The position numbers were made by a program, and so were the translations under genes. From Amoebophrya sp. AT5.2 (Eukaryota; Sar; Dinophyceae; Syndiniales; Amoebophryaceae): 12,581 nucleotides of DNA. Below are positions 1 to 8,600 of this stretch, piece after piece. The notes below the pieces were generated by a model, which did not search any database, was not told the origin of the DNA, and worked only from the letters and a program-made list of their open reading frames with translations. Where the stretch lies: NCBI GenBank assembly GCA_005223375.1, contig RXOD01005766.1, positions 1 through 12,581 of the forward strand, given 5' to 3'. Each line of letters opens with the position of its first letter. The first letter of the stretch is position 1.

Positions 1-306
1 GGTAACATCTTGGACCTTTCTAATCTGCACACCTGCACCACCAACATCGCGCACGAGCTTCGACAGCCCCGCACATGGCGACTCTTTCGCGGCGTCACTT
101 TCGCGGGCTTGTTTCTGTACGCCGTCGGCTCGCCTAAATGGCGCAAAGACGCGGACGATGCGGAGGAGCGGGAAAAACTGCGCCAGCTGACGCTGAGCGA
201 AGAACGGAAGTTGGAGGTGGAGCTGGCCTTCGAAGCGCGGCTGTCCAAAGAACTGCAAATGACCTCCGGGAAACTGCTGGAGCTGGCCGAGACGAGGGAA
301 GATTAG
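1..306 (+). CDS. 3' end of an unrecognised gene, partial at left edge
   Basis: The frame is open from base 1 to a TAG at 304-306, giving 101 visible residues. There is no in-frame ATG before residue 84, so the start lies outside the window. The visible part has a short hydrophobic stretch at about residues 32-43 (VTFAGLFLYAVG), flanked by basic residues (RLFRG before, PKWRK after). It could be a short membrane anchor. The rest, about residues 48-101, is a highly charged Glu/Lys/Arg/Leu-rich segment (for example DAEEREKLRQLTLSEERK) that should be helical and may form a coiled coil. I recognise no family. A small membrane-anchored or organellar subunit is possible, but that is a guess. The segment is probably the terminal exon. 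A GT at bases 2-3 could in principle be a splice donor, but no matching acceptor stands out. Confidence 0.5.
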   Translation, partial: GNILDLSNLHTCTTNIAHELRQPRTWRLFRGVTFAGLFLYAVGSPKWRKDADDAEEREKLRQLTLSEERKLEVELAFEARLSKELQMTSGKLLELAETRED

Positions 307-981
307 TAAGGCGGGAGCCTGCGCCCGCAGACGCGCTCACCAGAATCACTGACTTAAACAAAGTACTATTTAAGTAATGAAGAAAAGTACAATTCGCCAC
401 CACTCGTGGTCTTCAATGTTCGACCGCGTAGCTGAGACCATTTTCGTTGTGGTGATGAGAATGACCGTGACGGTGACCCCACCACACAGTACTCGCACTG
501 GTAGTGGTGCTCCGATTTTCAACAGAACGAAGGTCCTCTTGTTCAGGATCCGTGAATGCCGATGAATGAGTCCAAAAAAGCAACAGATTCCGATCGCTCT
601 CTGAAATTCATCGCGATCTGAATCACATGCCGATCTATTTTCCTGTCATTTGTTCACCGCTGATGTTCCACCAAGTTCATGATGGCATGCGTGGTAGCTG
701 TGCTCCTCTATGCATTATGGATATGCTGCTTTAGGTCGAGCAAAAGCAATAGCTTCGGGAAAATTGAAATTTACGAGTACAAGAAAAGGCCCGGAACCAG
801 CGACGCGACAACGGCAAGGGCAAGCGACAGTCACAAGCTCCAACGTCCTAAAAAGAACACGGCGACCCCTACTTTGCACCGGTGAAAACGAAAAAGCCCG
901 TAGAGCCCCAATCGCCCCACCTACTTCTTGCTATCCAAACACATTTACCGTTCGCCTGCGCACCCGTTTACGTTTCCCTGA
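307..981. other. intergenic stretch, no convincing gene
   Basis: This 675-bp stretch lies between the partial left gene and the RING/TPR/J gene and has lower GC than either. It should hold the 3' end of the first transcript and the promoter/5' UTR of the second. I see no clear TATA box or AATAAA. A 7-bp inverted repeat (ACTTAAA at 352-358, TTTAAGT at 369-375, 10-nt spacer) lies 45 nt past the first gene's stop. A 68-codon frame at 679-885 starts with a hydrophobic run (ACVVAVLLYALWICC) but has no other protein-like sign. Confidence 0.5.
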
Positions 982-3900
982 ATGCCCGAGGTGGACCTGT
1001 CAGCTGCCGCGCGTGGTTTTTATGGTGCGCGCCCGGTAAGACCGACCAATTTCTCCTCCTCGTTTACCTCCATCCCGGGAACGCGGCCAAGCACCGGCAG
1101 CAGCGCTTCGGCCTTCGCGAGCCGAGTAGGAGTACAACCCGCCACTACCGCGAGCAGCGGGACGAAAACGCCGCCTCCAAAAGCACCAGCACCCCCTTTG
1201 GAGCCAGGGACCGACTATTATCAGAACATCGGGAGTGTGGAAGCAAGAATGCCAATCAAGCCAGAGCGGGTGGTTTCGCCGTGGGAGCTGTACTCCGAAT
1301 TTCAGTGCGGTGTGTGCAAGAAAATCGTACCGGTGAACAACGCCGTGGAAACGGATTGCTGCCACCAAGTGTTCTGCGCCGGCTGCGTCGGCAGGGTGAC
1401 CACCTTGGATCCGCACCGGTACGTCTGACTTCCCGTTGTAGTACTAGTTTTTCAATCCCGTATATTAGCTGACATGATAGATTCAGATTCCATTGATTCC
1501 CACTGCGTTAATACGCGCTCGTCGATAATAAAGCGGTATTCATATTCAAAACTCACCCTTCCTATGCAATACAGTTACCGCGGCGTTGGGTGTGCGAATT
1601 GTACCGGGCAGAACTACCAGCCTCTCGCGAAGTGCAACCCTCTCGCGCAGCGCATTCTGAACAAGGTTGTGATCCAGTGCCCGCTCGAGGAGCTGAAGCC
1701 CGACTGTAAGTGGAGCGGAAAATACGAGGACGCCAACGCGCACGTGCGCGACTGCCTTGGCAAAGGAGGTGCAGTCGCGAATAATTCCCCATCGATTCCG
1801 AGCAGTACGACGGCGAGAAAGGGGCCCCTCGGAGGCAAGAACGAAGATTCGGACGACGCGGACGATACCGAGGAGTCTGACGAGGCCAACTCAGACACTG
1901 AGCCGGAAGAGGAGTCGCCGATCGCGATTCAGGGCATGGGTAGCAGAGGACCTCACTTCATACCCCCGCCTCGGGCAGGCGCTGCTCCGACCACGACGAG
2001 CACACCACCATCAACCTCCTCGGCACCCCCGCCGCAGCCGCAGCCAAAAAGAGCAACGGCGCCCTCACCTCCACAGCCACAGCCGCAGCCCAGACCTGCG
2101 CGTGCGCCGCACGAGCAACTTTTTTCCGCCAAATTGGTCGCGATGCTCAAGCAGCAAATAGAGCAGTCCAAGAAGCTGGGAAACGAAAAGATTGCGGAGA
2201 AAAAGTACCGCGAAGCCATCACGCAGTACACAAACGCCATCCGCGTGTTCGACGAAAACGTCGCTCGTGCTGTTCTGCTTGACGAGCAGAAAAAGCTGAA
2301 GAAGGAGTACCCTGCAGGAGTGGGAGGGCCATCGATTCCGGAGGAGTTTACCGAAGCCGAGCTGACGGAACTCAAGGGAGCGGCGTCCATTTGCTACAGC
2401 AACCGGGGGTTTTCGCATTCCCAAAGCGGCAGTTACAAAGAGGCAATCGCGGATTTGAAAGAAAGCGTGAAACTGAACCCGGACTACACGAAGGCGCAGC
2501 TCCGATTGTGCCAAGCATATTGCGAAAGCGGAGATTTCGAGGAGGCAAACAGGCGACTGGATTTGATAATTCCGGCAGAAAAGAAGAAGCTGGACCTCCT
2601 GCTGGAGGCGAAAAAGAAGGAGGAAGCTGCGAACGGAGGCGGAGGGGCCGGCAAAAAATCAGCGCTATGTACCGCAACTACTTAAAAAATAATAATAACA
2701 ATAACTTTTTTTTTAGGTATACTCCTAGCTTGGGGTTTTTTTTTCCTGGGTCCACAACTTCCTTTCCGGTTTTTGAGGTGGTATTTTTACCGCGTCACGG
2801 TCGCCACACAAAAAAATGCCAGAGTACCCTCTATCTAAATTCATTTTTGCTTTTGCATTGTCATTCTCATTGATTTTGATGGTGTAAAGAAACTATACTT
2901 ACATACAATCCAGCGGGTATATTCGTTAGCCAGAAGAAGAAGGATGAGGAGAAGAAGGCGATGGGGAGCTTGCTTCCCGACTTCATCAGTTTGCAGAAAA
3001 AGACCAAGATCCTCACCAACGCGTTGCGAAACGGGCGCACAAACCTCGCGAAGGGCGAGACCGGACAGGCCATTCTCAACTTCCGAGAGGTATAATACAT
3101 CAACATCAAGATCAAAATCAATCAGTTGAACTCACTGACTCCTCGCACTCGTTGTTCTCAGCTTCAGTGCAGTCTTGTAGTGACGCTGACTGTCTATTCT
3201 GTGAGCGAGGAAACCAACTACACTGGCAATCGACTGGGAACAGGCCCTCCAGCACTCGCAGACGAATCTGCAGCTCCAGATGTGGCTCGCGCGCTCCCTC
3301 TTCGCCGCCGGGAACGATTCCACCGGCTCGGACGCCAATCACTCCGAGTGTCGCCGCATCATCCAGAATTGCCTCCGGGACAACCGGGACTTCATCGAGG
3401 GGTACTGCATGCGCGGCCTCACGCTGTTCGCGAGCGACGAGATCGACAAGGCCGTCCCCCTGCTAAAGGAAGCGCTGAAGTTGAACCCGGACTGCGCGGA
3501 GGCTCGGGAGGTCTTCAAGAAGATTATCAAGCCGCTGTGCGCGCAACTCGAGAACGCGCGCGAGCTGGTGAAGAAGTACCGCTACAGGGACGCAATCCCG
3601 GTATATAAAGACGTGATCAACGCGCTGAGCGGGGCGGCGACGAGCGGTACGGGTACTGCGGGAACGCCAAACACATCGACCGGGGCAGGTGCTGGAGCTC
3701 CGTCGACGCTGTTTGATTCTTTGTCGGGCGACATTGACATCGCGGTTCGGATGGCGATCACCCGTGGGCTGCGGCGGTCGTCACTCCTCGCGACGGTGCA
3801 AGCGGACTACGCCAAGTGCAATTTGAAGATCCGCGAGTTCAAAGCAGCCATCCAGGCTGCGAACGCCTCCCTCGCGCTGTTCAACGCGGGGCTGACGGAG

Positions 3901-4700
3901 CAGACGAAAACCGCGTACGAGACGAAGTGTCTCGCCTACCTGGAGCAGAAACTGTACAGGGACGCCCTAGACACCCTGGAAAACGCGAACATCGCCGAAG
4001 GGGTGGATGACACTCTGGACGACTTGAGGCAGCGCGTCAAACGAGACATGAAGAAGGGCGCGCGCCCGGACTACTACAGAATACTTAGCGACAGTCCGAG
4101 CGTGGCGGCCTTGGTGCGCTTAAAGGAAGGGGAGTGCTGGAAGACCTGCGCCGACACCGCGAAGGACGAGGCGGATGGTACTTATATATAAATCGACACT
4201 GGCGACGTCTGATTTTCTTCTTTTTACTTTTTTTGGACTGACTGTTGTTCTGTAAGCGTACTACATTTTCTCACCCAAATTATCCACACACCTACTAAAA
4301 CTACACAGGCCGCCTGGGCGTCGATAGCGACAACGAGAACGAGACCGAAGCTGAGAAGAACCGCCGCCTTGCGGCCCGCATCAATATATACTCCCCTGCT
4401 AACCAGATCAAGACGGCGTATCGACGCCGCTGTCTTGAGCTCCATCCCGACAAGCTAGAAGTCCGCCTCGCGCAGTTCACGCAGAGAAATCTGTCCGATT
4501 TCGAGAAGAAGAAGTTCAAAAAGAGCACGGAGGAACACTTCAAGCTCGTGCAAGACGCGTACGACGTGCTGTCGGACCCGCAGAAGAAACAGAGCTACGA
4601 CAACGGCAAAACGAAAGAGGAAATCGAAGAAGACGCGAAGGGCGGCGGCTTCTGGGGAGGCTTTGGCGGCGGCGGAGCCAGGAGGGGCCCGTGGGGCTAA
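982..4700 (+). CDS. RING / TRAF-type zinc finger / TPR / J-domain co-chaperone (five exons)
   Basis: Reconstructed from exons 982-1418, 1575-2668, 2914-3089, 3244-4177 and 4309-4700. They total 3033 nt, with compatible phases at every junction, giving 1010 aa. The chosen ATG directly follows an in-frame TGA (979-981). The RING (C109-x2-C112, C126-x-H128, C132-x2-C135, C152-x2-C155) has its last Cys pair across intron 1. A TRAF-type zinc finger follows (C181, C190, H202, C206). Next come an acidic patch (about 236-261), a Pro/Gln linker, and TPRs from about residue 335 to 840. The first TPR block keeps the Hsp70/Hsp90 carboxylate clamp: K345, N349, N422, K452, R456. The C-terminus is a J domain (DYYRIL at 845-850, HPD at 926-928, then AYDVLSDP), ending in a Gly-rich tail. 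The TPR-J half resembles DNAJC7. The predicted role is a cytosolic Hsp70/Hsp90 co-chaperone with ubiquitin-ligase potential. Oddities are the N-terminal RING and roughly 50 extra residues inside the J domain. The domains are clear; exact splice sites are inferred. Confidence 0.85.
1419..1574 (+). other. intron 1 of the RING/TPR/J gene
   Basis: The donor is GTACGT after CCGCACCG, and the acceptor ends in ATACAG. It is 156 nt, phase 2. The intron contains in-frame stops, and its removal rebuilds an Arg codon and joins the first six RING ligands to the last Cys pair (CANC). The restored zinc-ligand spacing is strong support for these boundaries. Confidence 0.85.
2669..2913 (+). other. intron 2 of the RING/TPR/J gene
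   Basis: The donor is GTACCG after GCGCTAT, and the acceptor is CAATCCAG. It is 245 nt, phase 1, and T-rich with runs of 8-9 T. The upstream frame hits TAA at 2683-2685, so an intron is required. Other AGs at 2929 and 2933 do not keep the frame with this donor; 2913 does. The junction falls in a Lys/Glu-rich linker, so homology gives no independent check. Confidence 0.65.
3090..3243 (+). other. intron 3 of the RING/TPR/J gene
   Basis: The donor is GTATAA after CGAGAG, and the acceptor is GGGAACAG. It is 154 nt, phase 0. Joining gives ILNFRE followed by ALQHSQ, which is a continuous TPR-type helix pattern. The downstream frame carries an in-frame TGA further left (about 3202), so the acceptor must lie right of it. 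Confidence 0.8.
4178..4308 (+). other. intron 4 of the RING/TPR/J gene
   Basis: The donor is GTACTT after GCGGATG, and the acceptor is CTACACAG. It is 131 nt, phase 1. A TACTAAA sequence at 4293-4299, close to the classical branch-point consensus, lies 9 nt before the acceptor AG. The intron falls inside the insertion that separates J-domain helix I from helix II. Confidence 0.75.
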
Positions 4701-5635
4701 ACAATGAATTGAAGATCGGAGATCAATAAACCGGGTGCCTTTCTCAGTAGCGCGAGTCTCTTCAACGTCTTCCATAGTACTTCTGCGCCAGGGACGCTAG
4801 TTGCGATCACTAGTTCCTTGATTACTTAATTTTCGTTTATGATGTTTTCCTTCTTTCAATCGCTCTTCCTACACCGCTCTCTACCTACGTCTACCAGTAT
4901 AATCGCCGCTACATTCATGCTGGCCGACAGGTTTCACTGCGACGAAAAATGTGCGGGTAGTGGAACGCCAACAACGAATGACACTGGCTGCCTACTTCAG
5001 CGCTGTAATAATCCTGCGCGCGCTGCTGCAGCAGATCAAAAAATCAACGACGACTTCGATGATTTCTGACCAGAGCGCGCATCGTTTTTCGCCCTTACTT
5101 AGGGTAGTTTGAAACGATGTTGTGCACCAGGAGAGTTGTTCTGTACGCGTTTGCTCAGCGCCCCGTGCCACTTTCAAGTACTTCTCGACGACGTTTTCCG
5201 AAGAACTTCTCCGTGATCTGTCTGTGCTCGACTTTCCTGGCTGATCTACTTGGTGGAAAAAAGTGAATCACTCAGTGAGTCGTGGTCGTGGTTGAAGTTG
5301 CTGGATCATGATGCTGATAGCCGTACCAGCAGCCTACAGCTTACTAACACGTCATATAAATAATAAGAAAGTAAGTACTTCTACTTAATACGTGAATGTG
5401 AAGGCCCTCACGAAACCCGTATGTAGTACCCCCTGAGCCGTGTAACGCACGCAGTAACAGAAATTCCCGCACGCTACTTTAGCCATGTTTTAGAGCAATG
5501 TAGCTCTTTATTTATCAAAGGACCCGACGTCGACAAAGTAAGTCCATCTCCTCCATTCATTCTTCCAACTTAGCGATCGGCCACGTTGTGATTGACGCGC
5601 CACGAGTGCGCTAGCAAAAACAACATTGAAACGCC
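4701..5635. other. intergenic stretch between the co-chaperone and ligase genes
   Basis: These 935 bp hold the 3' UTR of the co-chaperone gene and the promoter/5' UTR of the ligase gene. An AATAAA lies at 4725-4730, only 25 nt past the TAA. A TATAAA lies at 5355-5360, about 280 nt before the ligase ATG. GTAAGT occurs at 5371 and 5538; the second pairs with a pyrimidine-rich tract ending TTAG at 5573. A 76-codon frame at 4839-5069 (MMFSFFQSLF start) has no recognisable features and I do not call it. Confidence 0.5.
4725..4730 (+). terminator. possible polyadenylation signal AATAAA
   Basis: The hexamer AATAAA lies 25 nt downstream of the co-chaperone stop codon. The placement fits a short 3' UTR. 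The hexamer is common by chance in AT-rich DNA, and polyadenylation signals vary widely among protists, so this is tentative. Confidence 0.35.
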
Positions 5636-8600
5636 ATGCCTTTCGGCACCTGGGTCGAGCTGGATGGCGTGAGGCTTCTGGTTGACGGGTTTTTGCACAA
5701 AGACAAGAAGAAATGCAAGCACTACGTCCTGTCGCACTTCCACGCTGACCACACGATTGGGTTAGACGCCGACTTTTGCCACGGGAGGATTTACCTCACC
5801 CCCTGCACCGGCGACCTCGTGGAGGACCTCACGTTTGCATACGCGGGAGGCGCGACGAGAGGTGGGGGCGAGCACGAGGTGGAGCAGGCTGTTGTAAGTG
5901 CCGCGAGACGAGTGAGAGAAGATGGAGGCCCACATGAAGGTGATGTTAATCCCTCCCCGGCAGCCGCGACATCATCATCAAGGGCGGGAAATACGGCAGG
6001 ACTCCGCGCGTCCAAGTGCCTGCATCGCGTCCCGCTGAACCAGGAGCTGCACGTTGAGAACGACGTCTATCTAACCTTCCTGGACGCCAACCATTGCCCC
6101 GGTGCGGCGATCATCTTTCTGTACAGCAAGGCAACGAAAAAGTGCGTCCTCCACACCGGCGATTTCCGGGCGGCGCCGAAAGTGCGGGAGGCCTGTCTCG
6201 CGTGGCTGGCCGAGGGGGAGCGGAAAGAATTCGTGCTTGAGACTCTCTATCTCGACAACACGTACTGCAAGCCGCGATTCCAGTTTCCCGATCTGGGGCT
6301 GGTCTTCGAAAAGACCAAAGAGTACGTAAGGACGGAGATTTGCAGTAGCGAAGGCGGATGGGGGAGGGGAGACGGAGGAGCGGCCGCGGGAGACGACGGA
6401 GGTGGAAAAAGTCTCCTCGTGGTGATAGGCACCTACTCGATCGGGAAGGAGAACTTCGTGCAAGCGGTACGAGACGGTTTCCCATCAACCCCGCGGCCCC
6501 CGCAAGTCTTCATTGTTAGCTCATACCGGCGCAAATTGCAGCGCATCGTGCGCCGCCATTACGGCGAGGAACTCGGAGATCTGTTTGCGCTGGAAGGCGG
6601 ATCGGGAGGCGGATGCCCAGATCCGATTTCAATCCGTACTGACCAGCTGGAGCGGCTGTCATTCGACAAGCTGGCACAGTTTCTAAAGCATCCAAAGGCA
6701 GAGTCGCGCGTGCTTGACAAAAAACGGATCGTGGCTACGGATGCAGTTGTTGGACCACCTGTGCCAGGTGGGCAACTACACAGGGCGGCCATGGCCGACG
6801 ACGCAGAGATAGGCGACGCGGTGCCGGTTCAAGAAGATGACCCGCCAAGGAAAGAGGATCCGGAGCCTGCGCTCCACCCCGACAATTACGATGCCGAAGA
6901 GCTGCTCCGTGGACGGCACCGCTCTGTCGACGATGTGGTCAGCGCCACCAGCAGCGCTGCGGAGATGGACAACGAAACCGCCGAGGAGGATTTGTTGAAC
7001 ACAATGAACCATTCGAACATGCAACAGAAGAAATTCGACCGCGTCCTCGCCTTCCGCCCCACCGGCTGGACGTGGAGCAACAGCGAACGAGCCGTGGTGA
7101 AGGAGTTCACGAATCGGGACGACACGATCCGCATCGCGCACGTCGCCTACTCGGAGCACAGTTCGTTCCTGGAACTGCAGGCGTTTGTGCGGGCGCTGGA
7201 GCCACGAGTAGTGCTCCCCACAGTCCCGGACGACAACCTGGACATGAAAAAGTTCGACGCATTTTTCAAGGACGAGGTGAATGATGAAACAGTCGCAAAA
7301 ACTAAAACGGCGAGGACGGTGCGGACCAACAACAGCAGCTGCGCGAAAGCCGGCGCTTTAGCGTCGACGTCAAAGCCATCAAAGCCAAAGGCGAAACAAG
7401 CAGCGCCGCTGCACCAGCCGAAGATATCTGATTTTTTCGGCGTGAAGAAACAACTCACCGCAGGAAAAAGCCCTGGCGCAGCAGCAGGGGCAGCTGCGAC
7501 CGGAAATAAAGCAAAAGGTGCTGGTGGTGGGACGCCGGCCAGCAGTCGAGCCAATCCCAAAGCAAGAGCCGGCCAAGCTGCTTCGGGTGCGATTTCCCTT
7601 TCAACATCCTCGTCTCGGCCGAGCGCGGCAGCAAAATCAGGCGGCGGCAATGAGGCTGCGGAAGCCGTTCTTGGCGGACCAGCGGCGCCAGGTACTACAG
7701 TCAACGAGAGGAAGCGCAAAAATGAGGCGTCTTCCGCTGCGTCTGAAGCAGTGGAGCTCGGCGAAGACGCCGGGGCCGCCGCGAACGATCAGCTCGACTC
7801 ACGACATAGCAAGCGGCGCAAGATGCTCGTGTGGGACATGGCCACACAGACCCTGGTGACGAAATTTGCCCAGGATGAGAGCAACGGCGAGAACGTTGGG
7901 GGCGGGGCAGCCCCCGCCGCGCCACCTGCAACAAACATCACTAGCGCGACTGCGTACGTCAAGGAGGGGAAGACGTCGGAAGACGACAAAAACGGAGCCG
8001 AAAGCGGGCCCGTCATGTGCTCCTCGTCAGCCTCCGCCATTGGAAGACAAGCGGTGGAGGAAACCGAGCGGAGCTGCGACCGCCTGATTGAGCTCTCTGA
8101 CAGCTCGGCTGAACTTGAAGTGCAAAATGATACGTCGAACGGACAGGCCGCCCACAAAGCGACTGCTAAGAAGGCCGGAACCAGAATAAAGGCAGATCCG
8201 GAAGAAGTGGCGCTTTCGAGTGAACGCTCCGGCGAAGTAGACGATGACGTGATCATGCTCGATGTCATTAGTGCGGTGGCGCAAGAGCCAACTGCAAGCC
8301 AGGCCGCCCCTGTGCGATCCGATAAGACTGTTCTCGGCACAGGTCCGGCGTCTTACTGGCGCTACTACGACAGCTCCCCGGGGGCCCCAACGTCTACTAC
8401 ATCCGTAGAGGGACAGGAGGTGCTGAAACAAGTCGCGGGTGACGAGCATCCCCTGGCCTCCGGTTCTTTCGTTGCCCGGCACTTCGTGCGCGAGACAAGC
8501 GTCGGGAAGCAACATTTTCCACTGATCAATTTTTCATCTGGCGGTGCTTCATCTGCCGCGCACAACGTCGACGTACCCCTCAGCTTCGTCGCCACAGCCC

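Noticed and set aside
1..306. Calling a complete 98-aa protein from TTG at base 10
   Set aside because: The frame is already open at base 1, and TTG starts are not expected in a nuclear eukaryotic gene. A partial gene is the better reading.
882..1472. A 196-codon + frame overlapping the first RING exon
   Set aside because: It reads the RING exon out of frame, is Arg-rich and featureless, and ends inside intron 1.
4839..5069. A 76-codon frame between the two main genes
   Set aside because: It is short, in AT-richer DNA, with no recognisable domain and no signs of coding beyond the absence of stops.
5894..5963. GTAAGT ... CCCCGGCAG, which looks like an intron inside the nuclease domain
   Set aside because: The segment is 70 nt, not a multiple of three, so removing it would break the frame. 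Nearby acceptors (after 5982 or 5999) also fail. The frame is open throughout, so a loop insertion is simpler.
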